DNA of 5,655 bases, from NCBI GenBank assembly GCA_017861495.1, contig JAGFXW010000168.1:1-5655 (forward strand). The letters run 5' to 3'. Under the pieces are notes generated by a model. That model did no database searches, was not told the origin of the DNA, and saw only the letters and a list, made by a program, of their open reading frames with translations. Made by a program: the position numbers and the translations under genes. Positions 1-5,655 of this stretch are shown piece after piece; position 1 is the stretch's first letter, and each line of letters starts with the position of its first letter. This DNA comes from Bacillota bacterium (GTDB taxonomy: Bacteria > Bacillota_C > Negativicutes > CTSoil-072).

Positions 1-85
1 TATGTACTGTGTGCTCTGAAGCATTTTTTTCAATAGTTAGGTAGTTCAAAAATTCACTAATATGTTGCCTTATATCACCCAGAAT
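1..85 (-). CDS. xerC: Tyrosine recombinase XerC/CodV-like, N-terminal fragment (start uncertain)
   Basis: The minus-strand frame whose last complete codon is at 4-2 reads HISEFLNYLTIEKNASEHTV. This matches the usual XerC/XerD/CodV opening: the first helix of the SAM-like core-binding domain, FLxYLxxEKNxSxxT. The family cuts and rejoins DNA at dif sites to resolve chromosome dimers; the catalytic domain lies beyond the left edge. The position just after topA-trmFO is where xerC/codV sits in many Firmicutes, which strongly supports the call despite only about 28 residues being visible. The start is unclear. The frame is open from an in-frame TAA at 103-101 and has no ATG or GTG. Candidates are ATT at 85-83 (purine-rich AAAGAG upstream), CTG at 82-80, ATT at 61-59 (AAGG 6 bases upstream) and TTG at 49-47, which would cut into the first helix. 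I give the ATT at 85 as the outer limit only. A sequencing error or frameshift in the run of six A at 97-102 is also possible. Confidence 0.72.
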   Translation of the reverse strand, partial: MLGDIRQHISEFLNYLTIEKNASEHTVH

Positions 86-153
86 TTTGTTCGCTCTTTT
101 TTACTAAATTTCCCTAATAAATACACTATTTCATACTAGCACAAGTAACCATT

Positions 154-1473
154 TTATGCAAGATTGTTGTCGGATTTTTCAATAAATTTTTGCAGACTAC
201 ACAAAGCCCGATCCGCTATTGCGGCATTCTTTTGCTTTTTATCGCGAATTTTATTCATCAATGGCGGCAGCAAGCCAAAATTAATGTTCATCGGTTGGAA
301 ATGCTTGTGACGTTGATCCGTTATATAGGCGCACAATGCACCATGGGCTGTATCTTCCGGAAAAACAAGCATCTCTTTTCCTTGGCAAAAACGGGCAATA
401 TTTTTCCCTGCCACTAAGCCGCTGGCAGTTGACTCCACATACCCTTCAACGCCGGTAATCTGTCCCGCAAAAAAAATCCCGTTTTCATTTTTCATTTGCA
501 GGGTTGGTTGTAAAATACTCGGCGAATGAACAAACGTATTGCGATGCATAACGCCAAGCCGGGCAAATTCAGCCTGTTCCAATCCGGGGATCATTCGGAA
601 TACCCTGATTTGATCCGGCCATTTTAAATGGGTCTGAAACCCAACTATGTTGTATAGCGTTGCCGAGAAATTATCCTGCCGCAATTGAACAACTGCGTAC
701 GGTGCTTTTCCCGTCCTCGGATCAATAAGGCCAACCGGCTTTAATGGGCCAAACCGCATAGTGTCAATTCCACGCTGCGCCATTTCTTCGATCGGCATAC
801 ACCCTTCAAAAAAGATTGCTTTTTCAAAATCTCTGGTTGCTGTGGTTTCGGCATCGACTAACGCTTGCCAAAATTGTTTGTACTCTTGCTCTGTCATTGG
901 ACAATTTAAATAATCGTCCGATCCTTTTCCATAACGGGATCCAGCATAAATTTTTTCATGGTTTAAGGAATCGCCAATAACAATCGGCGCTGCAGCATCG
1001 TAAAAGTACAAATGGTCCTGACCGGTTAACTGTGCAATTGCTCTCTCCAATGATGCGGAGGTCAAAGGGCCGCTGGCGATAAGACATGGTCGTTCAGCAG
1101 GAATTTCCTTGATTTCTTCATGCATCACAGAAATTAAGGGGTGTGAACAAATCTTTTCCGTAATATAGGTGCTAAACGCTGTGCGGTCTACCGCATGCGC
1201 GCCTCCCGCCGGAATACGGGAATGATCAGCGGCCTCCATAATCAGGGACCCCATTTGGCGCATTTCTTCCTTTAACAATCCAACCGCATTTTCAATTGCA
1301 GCGGCGCGTAAGGAATTACTGCAAACCAGTTCTGCAAACAAATTTGTATGATGGGCCGGCGACGAAACACCTGGACGCATTTCAATCAATTTTACACGAA
1401 TTCCGGCTTGCGCTGCCTGCCATGCAGCTTCACTGCCGGCAAGTCCGGCGCCAATAATACATACATCAGACAC
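154..1473 (-). CDS. trmFO: TrmFO, folate- and FAD-dependent tRNA (uracil-54-C5)-methyltransferase
   Basis: The product makes 5-methyluridine (ribothymidine) at position 54 in the T-loop of tRNA, using methylenetetrahydrofolate as carbon donor and reduced FAD; it acts in the cytoplasm. The protein is 439 residues, close to the roughly 435 usual for the family. A dinucleotide-binding GxGxxG lies at residues 8-13 ([10 protein letters not shown]), followed by the family signature EMRP at 31-34 and ELVCSNSLR at 48-56. Cys51 and Cys225 (in FFEGCMPIE) correspond to the two functional cysteines described in Bacillus TrmFO (Cys53 and Cys226). FGPLKPVGL and, near the C-terminus, [12 protein letters not shown] are also typical. 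I chose the GTG at 1473-1471 because GGAGG sits 7 bases upstream and the FAD motif follows at once. The frame stays open 85 codons further upstream, but that stretch lies in topA and looks nothing like the family. The start overlaps the topA stop by 8 bases. It was formerly named gid. Confidence 0.97.
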   Translation of the reverse strand: MSDVCIIGAGLAGSEAAWQAAQAGIRVKLIEMRPGVSSPAHHTNLFAELVCSNSLRAAAIENAVGLLKEEMRQMGSLIMEAADHSRIPAGGAHAVDRTAFSTYITEKICSHPLISVMHEEIKEIPAERPCLIASGPLTSASLERAIAQLTGQDHLYFYDAAAPIVIGDSLNHEKIYAGSRYGKGSDDYLNCPMTEQEYKQFWQALVDAETTATRDFEKAIFFEGCMPIEEMAQRGIDTMRFGPLKPVGLIDPRTGKAPYAVVQLRQDNFSATLYNIVGFQTHLKWPDQIRVFRMIPGLEQAEFARLGVMHRNTFVHSPSILQPTLQMKNENGIFFAGQITGVEGYVESTASGLVAGKNIARFCQGKEMLVFPEDTAHGALCAYITDQRHKHFQPMNINFGLLPPLMNKIRDKKQKNAAIADRALCSLQKFIEKSDNNLA

Positions 1474-3619
1474 TTTTTTTCCTCCGTTTCGGCGAGGTCT
1501 TTTTTGCCGGTTCAGTTGGTTTTTCGGTTTCTTTCTTTTGCATTGTCGGACATTCATTATTACTGCAACGAATAACGAAACGGCCACGTTGGAAATTATG
1601 CCGGACAAGGAATGCCCCGCACTCTTTGCACTGTTCTTTAAGCGGCATATCCCATGTAACAAAATCGCACTGCGGATATTGATTGCAGCCATAAAAGACC
1701 TTGCCGCGCCGGGTTTTCCGTTCCACAATATCGCCGGAACATTTCGGGCATTTTACTCCGGTATCCTTAACGATCGGTTTTGTATTCTTACAGGCAGGAT
1801 ATCCCGGGCAGGCTAAGAAAGAACCATAACGACCATGTTTAACGACTAAATTACGCCCGCATAATTCACAAATAACATCCGATACTTCTACAGGAATTTC
1901 AACCTCGCCAATTTCAGTTTCCGCTGCCGCTAATGTTGTAGAGAAAGGATCATAAAACTCCTTGAGGACTGTAATGCGGGATTGATCTCCATCGGCAATT
2001 TCATCCAATTGGTTTTCTAATTTGGCAGTAAACGCCACATCAACAATGTCTTTAAAATACTGCTGCAATAAGTCTGTAACAAGAAATCCTAAATCTGTCG
2101 GACGGAATTTTTTTTCGCTCCTCAGAACATAACCTCGACTCACAATTGTTTCTATGATCGGCGAATAGGTGCTGGGACGTCCAATCCCTTGCTCCTCCAA
2201 TAGTTTAATCAAAGAAGCTTCTGTATAATAGGGTGGCGGCTCTGTAAAATGCTGTTTGGGAGTAATTTTTGATAATAATAAATTTTGATCGATTTGCAAA
2301 TCTGGTAAATAGCTTTCTTCTTCCTTGCCATTTCCTTCCTGGCCTTCAGAATACAACCGTAAAAAACCGGCAAATTTTAACTGGGAACCATTGGAACGCA
2401 ACCGAAAACGACCGGCATCAATATCCACCGTGACAGTATGGTAAAGGGCCGGTGCCATTTGGCTGGCAATAAAACGATCCCATATCAATTTATAGATCCG
2501 TAATTGTTCAGAAGATAATTGTTTTTCTACTTTTTCCGGCGGCAAATCAATATACGTTGGCCGAATAGCCTCATGCGCATCCTGCGCCTTTTTATTGGCA
2601 TAAATCGGGGGTTTTTCGGGAACATGCTGTTTGTCATAAGTTTGTTCAATATACGCGCGCGCTTCATCCTGGGCCGACTGAGCAATCCGGGTTGAATCGG
2701 TACGCATATACGTAATCAAACCAACGGTTCCTTTTCCGGCTACATCCAATCCTTCGTAAAGCTGTTGAGCAATAACCATCGTCTTCCGAGAAGTATAGCC
2801 AAATTTACGCACTGCATCTTGTTGCAGGCTGCTTGTTGTAAATGGAGGCGACGGGTTTCGCCGGCGGTCACGATGCTTGACATCTGTTACACGAAATTGG
2901 CTTTGCTCCATTTCCTTTTGAATCTGCATCGCTTCTTCTTCCGTAGTCACATGAGCCTTTTTCCCATCAACCATCGCCAATTCTGCAGGAAAAGCAGCCG
3001 ATTTGCTGTTTTCACGCAACTTTAATGAAATCGTCCAATATTCTTCTGGTATAAAGGCTTCTATTTCCCGTTCACGATCGCAGATAAGACGGACAGCGAC
3101 TGATTGCACCCGTCCAGCGCTCAATCCTTTACGAACTTTACGCCACAGCAACGGGCTTAGTTTATAACCTACAATCCGGTCCAAGATCCGTCGCGCTTGT
3201 TGCGCTTCCACTTGGGGGAAATTAATTGGACGCGGTTTTTTTATTGCATTCTTTACCGCTGTTTTTGTAATTTCATTGAATTCTATCCGGCAATTTTGTT
3301 CTCCGGATACATTCAAAAGATTGGCCAAATGCCAAGCAATCGCCTCACCCTCACGGTCAGGGTCAGTAGCCAGTAATACGGCATCCGCTTTTTTTGCTGC
3401 CGATTTAAGGGTCTTGATCAATTCTCCTTTGCCGCGAATATTAATGTATTTCGGCGAAAATTGATTATCGACATCTACGCCGAATTGGCTTTTGGGAAGA
3501 TCCCGCAAATGACCCATTGACGCTTTCACAATATATTTTTCGGCACCTAAAAACTTTTCAATCGTTTTTGCTTTGGCCGGTGATTCCACAACTACCAATA
3601 CTTTTTTTGCTTTGTTCAT
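1466..3619 (-). CDS. topA: DNA topoisomerase I (type IA)
   Basis: The enzyme relaxes negatively supercoiled DNA by a transient single-strand break held on a 5'-phosphotyrosine. The protein is 717 residues, slightly longer than Bacillus TopA (about 690). An N-terminal TOPRIM domain (about 6-120) shows [11 protein letters not shown] with the catalytic Glu12 and the acidic motif TDPDREGE with Asp86, Asp88 and Glu90. The central topoisomerase fold includes GYKLSPLLW and GLSAGRVQS (151-173) and the active-site motif LITYMRTDS, with Tyr304 as the predicted nucleophile and Arg306 beside it. [12 protein letters not shown] marks the later core. The C-terminus holds three topoisomerase zinc-ribbon repeats with four cysteines each: 584/587/604/610, 624/627/645/651 and 664/667/685/690. 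A lysine/proline-rich tail of about 25 residues follows. The ATG overlaps the dprA stop as ATGA, preceded by AAGGAAGGAG. All catalytic residues I looked for are present, so the gene appears intact. Confidence 0.99.
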   Translation of the reverse strand: MNKAKKVLVVVESPAKAKTIEKFLGAEKYIVKASMGHLRDLPKSQFGVDVDNQFSPKYINIRGKGELIKTLKSAAKKADAVLLATDPDREGEAIAWHLANLLNVSGEQNCRIEFNEITKTAVKNAIKKPRPINFPQVEAQQARRILDRIVGYKLSPLLWRKVRKGLSAGRVQSVAVRLICDREREIEAFIPEEYWTISLKLRENSKSAAFPAELAMVDGKKAHVTTEEEAMQIQKEMEQSQFRVTDVKHRDRRRNPSPPFTTSSLQQDAVRKFGYTSRKTMVIAQQLYEGLDVAGKGTVGLITYMRTDSTRIAQSAQDEARAYIEQTYDKQHVPEKPPIYANKKAQDAHEAIRPTYIDLPPEKVEKQLSSEQLRIYKLIWDRFIASQMAPALYHTVTVDIDAGRFRLRSNGSQLKFAGFLRLYSEGQEGNGKEEESYLPDLQIDQNLLLSKITPKQHFTEPPPYYTEASLIKLLEEQGIGRPSTYSPIIETIVSRGYVLRSEKKFRPTDLGFLVTDLLQQYFKDIVDVAFTAKLENQLDEIADGDQSRITVLKEFYDPFSTTLAAAETEIGEVEIPVEVSDVICELCGRNLVVKHGRYGSFLACPGYPACKNTKPIVKDTGVKCPKCSGDIVERKTRRGKVFYGCNQYPQCDFVTWDMPLKEQCKECGAFLVRHNFQRGRFVIRCSNNECPTMQKKETEKPTEPAKKTSPKRRKKSV
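1481..1485 (-). promoter_or_regulatory. Ribosome binding site of trmFO, inside topA
   Basis: GGAGG on the minus strand, followed by seven A and then the GTG start. It decides the trmFO start in favour of GTG at 1473. It lies in the last codons of topA, where it encodes part of the basic tail (RRKKSV), so ribosomes ending topA pass over it. Confidence 0.85.
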
Positions 3620-4701
3620 AGGGCTCCTTCCTTGGTGCTTCGTACATACCGTTGTTCGGAATGTTCACTCACTAAACCGCGCAGCTCCAACTGCAACAAT
3701 AAATACGTAATAGTGGGTAACGGCAATGATGACTGAAGAACCAAAGTTTCAACATCTTTTGGTATATCGTATGTCAAACACTCAAACAATACCGTTTCTT
3801 CATCAGACAATACCGGATTATGCACAGTTACTTTTTGAGGAAATATTTCATATTCTTCTAAAATATCGTTTGCTGATGTAATCAATTTGGCGCCTTGTTG
3901 AATCAATCGATGTGTTCCTTTGCTTCCATTGGAAAAAATACTTCCCGGCACAGCAAACACATCGCGACCTTCTTCAAGGGCAAAATCGGCCGTAATCAAA
4001 GAGCCGCTGCGTTCGGCCGCCTCAACAACAACTACGCCGCGCGACAAACCACTGATAATCCGGTTGCGTGCAGGAAAATGACCAGCATGGGGTGGCGTAC
4101 CCGGCGGATACTCACTAATGATCGCTCCTTGTTCAGCGATAGCAGCAAGTAATCGTGAATTTTCGGGAGGATAAACAACATCAATACCAGAACCTAATAC
4201 CGCAACTGTCTTGCCTGTTTGGAGAGCGCCTTCATGCGCAGCCGTGTCAATGCCCCTCGCCGCTCCACTGATAATAGTAAGACCGGCAGCGGCCAATTCA
4301 GAAGCAAGCATAACCGCTGTATTTTTACCATACGCGGAAGCCTTTCGTGAACCCACCACTGCAACATTATTGTCAAAATCCGGTAGTTTCCCTTTATAAT
4401 AAAGAAGTACCGGGGCATTAAACGTATTGCGCAACAAAACCGGATAGTCCGGTTCTTCCCAATTACACAGTTGGATTTTCTGTTTATCCCACTGATCCTT
4501 TAGCATATCGAGATCGAGTCGCTCGCGAATTTTCAAATATTTATTGCAAAGCGTTTCATCGAAACAATCAGACGCCAATAAATCATGTTTGCCGGCTTTC
4601 CAAACAGCATCAGCGCTACCAAAATAGCGTAAAAGCGTTTTAATGCGTACATTCCCAATTCCTGGTACCATCTGCAAACTCGCTATACACATGTTATTCA
4701 T
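3616..4701 (-). CDS. dprA: DNA-processing protein DprA (Smf)
   Basis: DprA binds incoming single-stranded DNA during natural transformation, shields it and loads RecA; the family is also widespread in bacteria not known to be competent. The protein is 361 residues. An N-terminal SAM/helix-hairpin-helix-like region (about 5-60) contains VPGIGNVRIKTLL. The central Rossmann-like DprA domain (about 80-280) shows VAVVGSRKASAYG (113-125), SGAARGIDTAAH (145-156), GSGIDVVYPPEN (170-181), FPARNRIISGLS (209-220) and SGSLITADFALEEGR (232-246), all family hallmarks. A C-terminal segment of about 65 residues (from about 296) fits the winged-helix domain found in many DprA proteins and ends in LRGLVSEHSEQRYVRS. 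The ATG at 4701-4699 is chosen because GGAGG lies 5 bases upstream; a second ATG three codons in is spaced worse. It is the first gene after a strong predicted promoter, and its stop overlaps the topA start. Confidence 0.98.
   Translation of the reverse strand: MNNMCIASLQMVPGIGNVRIKTLLRYFGSADAVWKAGKHDLLASDCFDETLCNKYLKIRERLDLDMLKDQWDKQKIQLCNWEEPDYPVLLRNTFNAPVLLYYKGKLPDFDNNVAVVGSRKASAYGKNTAVMLASELAAAGLTIISGAARGIDTAAHEGALQTGKTVAVLGSGIDVVYPPENSRLLAAIAEQGAIISEYPPGTPPHAGHFPARNRIISGLSRGVVVVEAAERSGSLITADFALEEGRDVFAVPGSIFSNGSKGTHRLIQQGAKLITSANDILEEYEIFPQKVTVHNPVLSDEETVLFECLTYDIPKDVETLVLQSSLPLPTITYLLLQLELRGLVSEHSEQRYVRSTKEGAL
3624..3633 (-). promoter_or_regulatory. Ribosome binding site of topA, inside dprA
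   Basis: AAGGAAGGAG on the minus strand ends 4 bases before the topA ATG at 3619-3617. It lies within the final codons of dprA (KEGAL end). With the 4-base ATGA overlap this suggests coupled translation of dprA and topA. Confidence 0.75.
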
Positions 4702-4706
4702 AGCAG

Positions 4707-4711
4707 CCTCC
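4707..4711 (-). promoter_or_regulatory. Ribosome binding site of dprA
   Basis: GGAGG on the minus strand with a 5-base spacer (CTGCT) to the ATG at 4701-4699. It supports this ATG over the second one at 4692-4690. Confidence 0.85.
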
Positions 4712-4735
4712 GGAAAAAGATCCCTTTGTTTCTAC

Positions 4736-4753
4736 TAATGCCCATTGGCATTA
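4736..4753 (-). repeat. Inverted repeat / possible 5' leader hairpin ahead of dprA
   Basis: On the minus strand TAATGCC and GGCATTA form a perfect 7-bp inverted repeat around a 4-base loop (AATG). In RNA a U-G and an A-U pair would extend the stem to 9 pairs (4734-4755). It starts just downstream of the transcript start expected from the -10 box (about 4757-4759), so it would be a stem-loop close to the 5' end of the dprA mRNA. No U-run follows, so it is not a terminator. It could protect the mRNA or be a protein-binding site; function is not shown. Confidence 0.55.
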
Positions 4754-4764
4754 ATATTGAAATC

Positions 4765-4793
4765 ATTATAACTTTCCTTGACCGCATGGTCAA
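4765..4793 (-). promoter_or_regulatory. Sigma-A (sigma-70) type promoter for dprA-topA-trmFO
   Basis: On the minus strand, TTGACC (4793-4788, five of six consensus bases) and TATAAT (4770-4765, six of six) are separated by exactly 17 bases. Transcription should begin near 4758, leaving a leader of about 55 bases before the dprA ATG. The spot, between the end of the glycosyltransferase gene and dprA, is where an operon promoter is expected. No other comparably strong promoter was noticed in the window. Confidence 0.85.
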
Positions 4794-4794
4794 G
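4777..4794 (-). promoter_or_regulatory. Palindrome over the -35 box of the dprA promoter (possible operator)
   Basis: CTTGACC-ATGC-GGTCAAG on the minus strand is a perfect 7-bp inverted repeat with a 4-base centre. Its left arm contains the whole -35 hexamer TTGACC, so a dimeric protein bound here would block or contact RNA polymerase. I do not recognise the sequence as the site of a known regulator. No T-run follows on either strand, so it is unlikely to be a terminator for the upstream gene. A chance palindrome in a -35 region cannot be excluded. Confidence 0.45.
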
Positions 4795-4806
4795 AACTTA
4801 CTGCAA

Positions 4807-5655
4807 TTATCCATTATTTTTCTTCATTCGCGTTGTTAAAATAATGTGGCTTGCTATCTCTTTTGCAGCTTGATTTTTGCCAGCTTGAAAAACATGCCGG
4901 CGCATTTTTTCTAGATGTTGTGAAGATGATACTAATTTCTCCAGCTGCATCCGAACAGCCTGGGTTGTATCTGCTCTCATTGCATACTGGCGCTCCGTCA
5001 GGAAGCGGGTATTCGCTTCTTCCTGCCCAGGAAGAGGTTTGAAAATAACCATCGGCAAGCCGGATGCCAATGCTTCCGCCGAAGTCATACCACCCGGTTT
5101 TGATAATAAAACATCCGCGCAGGACATCAATTCATGGATATTATTGACAAAACCCAAGACACGCAGCGGATGAGATAATCGTTTTTGCAAAACAGATAAT
5201 TCATGAAATAATTTTCGATTTCGTCCTGTCACTGCAATAAAGCGCAGCGGGGCATCCGAACTGTCACACTCTCTAAGAATATCAGCCATCGGCAATATTC
5301 CGGCTCCACCGCCCATAATCAGGACATTCTTGCCATCCGCCGGCAAATCCAGTCTCTGTAACACATGGTCCCGTGCCACAGTCGTAGTAAAGGAGGCATC
5401 AACCGGTATGCCGAACGCATGGGTTCGCTCAGGAACAACCCCATGTTGATCCAAAAAATTCCGCAACGTTTCATCTGCAACATAATAACGGCTAATCTCA
5501 GGGTATACCCAAAGACGATGGACAACAAAATCCGTCACGATGGCAAAAGTGGGAACCTTAAGTCCTGACTGTCGGCATAGATGGGCAATAAGCCCGGCAG
5601 GAGTTGCATGAGTACAAACAATGGCGCTTGGATTATATTTTAAAATATAATTTCG
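4807..5655 (-). CDS. MGDG synthase/UgtP-family glycosyltransferase (GT28 type), N-terminus outside window
   Basis: The frame is open to the right edge, giving 282 residues of a protein that in this family is usually about 370-390, so about 100 N-terminal residues are missing. The GTG at 5538 is internal: in-frame sequence upstream already matches the family. Numbering from the first complete codon, the end of the MGDG-synthase N-terminal domain shows THATPAG (15-21) and PTFAIVTDFVVHRLW (35-49), like the TDF-HxxW region of plant MGD1 and Bacillus UgtP. The C-terminal GT28 nucleotide-sugar domain shows MGGGAG (114-119), GFVNNIHELMSCADVLLSKPGG (start 168, GG at 188-189), the SAEALASGLP stretch (192-201) and KPLPGQEEAN (206-215), a hallmark of this group. 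Such enzymes transfer glucose, galactose or GlcNAc from a UDP-sugar to a membrane lipid such as diacylglycerol. Donor and acceptor cannot be read from the sequence. MurG is a more distant relative and less likely. Confidence 0.9.
   Translation of the reverse strand, partial: RNYILKYNPSAIVCTHATPAGLIAHLCRQSGLKVPTFAIVTDFVVHRLWVYPEISRYYVADETLRNFLDQHGVVPERTHAFGIPVDASFTTTVARDHVLQRLDLPADGKNVLIMGGGAGILPMADILRECDSSDAPLRFIAVTGRNRKLFHELSVLQKRLSHPLRVLGFVNNIHELMSCADVLLSKPGGMTSAEALASGLPMVIFKPLPGQEEANTRFLTERQYAMRADTTQAVRMQLEKLVSSSQHLEKMRRHVFQAGKNQAAKEIASHIILTTRMKKNNG

Noticed and set aside
135..165. Possible promoter for xerC at the end of trmFO (TTGCAT-17-TGCTAGTAT)
   Set aside because: The -35 matches only three consensus bases and the -10 four; in AT-rich sequence this is weak. 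Read-through from the dprA promoter explains expression equally well.
1474..1728. 85-codon upstream extension of the trmFO frame
   Set aside because: It lies wholly in the topA zinc-ribbon region, carries no TrmFO-like sequence, and the GTG at 1473 has an ideal ribosome site directly before the FAD-binding motif.
1538..1816. Plus-strand open frame of 92 codons
   Set aside because: It is antisense to the highly conserved topA C-terminus, with no ribosome site or recognisable protein features. The other short plus-strand frames (for example 190-417, 2765-3025, 3895-4152) were rejected for the same reason.
4194..4418. Minus-strand 74-codon frame inside dprA
   Set aside because: It is an alternative-frame shadow of the conserved DprA Rossmann domain, whose motifs are all read in the main frame.
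4777..4794. Rho-independent terminator for the glycosyltransferase gene
   Set aside because: The inverted repeat is not followed by a T-run on the minus strand; the sequence after it is GAAAGTTATAAT, which is the promoter spacer and -10 box.
5365..5538. Glycosyltransferase starting at the GTG at 5538
   Set aside because: The in-frame sequence upstream to the window edge has no stop and already carries family motifs (THATPAG, VPTFAIV), so this GTG is an internal valine codon.

Overview
The window holds four confidently recognised bacterial genes and one gene fragment, all on the minus strand, so transcription runs from high to low coordinates. In transcription order they are: the 3' part of an MGDG-synthase/UgtP-like glycosyltransferase (4807-5655, running off the right edge), dprA (3616-4701), topA (1466-3619), trmFO (154-1473), and the first codons of a xerC/codV-like tyrosine recombinase (about 1-85, running off the left edge).

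The order dprA-topA-trmFO-xerC is the classic Firmicutes (Bacillota) arrangement, which in Bacillus continues into hslV-hslU-codY. Strong purine-rich Shine-Dalgarno sequences, a GTG start, moderate base composition and folate-dependent TrmFO (instead of TrmA) all fit a Firmicute. A Negativicutes or Clostridia-like lineage is possible, but this is inference; no ribosomal or taxonomic marker is present.

Region by region: 4807-5655 is the glycosyltransferase, probably acting on a membrane lipid acceptor. The 105-base gap 4702-4806 carries a near-consensus sigma-A promoter aimed at dprA, a perfect 7-bp inverted repeat over its -35 box, a second inverted repeat near the expected transcript start, and the dprA ribosome binding site. 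dprA and topA overlap by 4 bases (ATGA). topA and trmFO overlap by 8 bases, with the trmFO ribosome binding site inside the topA tail. After trmFO there is an AT-rich spacer with no visible terminator, then the xerC-like frame, which has no ordinary start codon at the expected position.

The genes form a housekeeping DNA/RNA maintenance operon: DprA loads RecA on incoming single-stranded DNA, TopA relaxes negative supercoils, TrmFO methylates U54 in tRNA, and XerC resolves chromosome dimers. I see no mobile element, CRISPR array, RNA gene or undescribed system. The points most worth a second look are the dprA promoter/palindrome and the missing canonical start of xerC.
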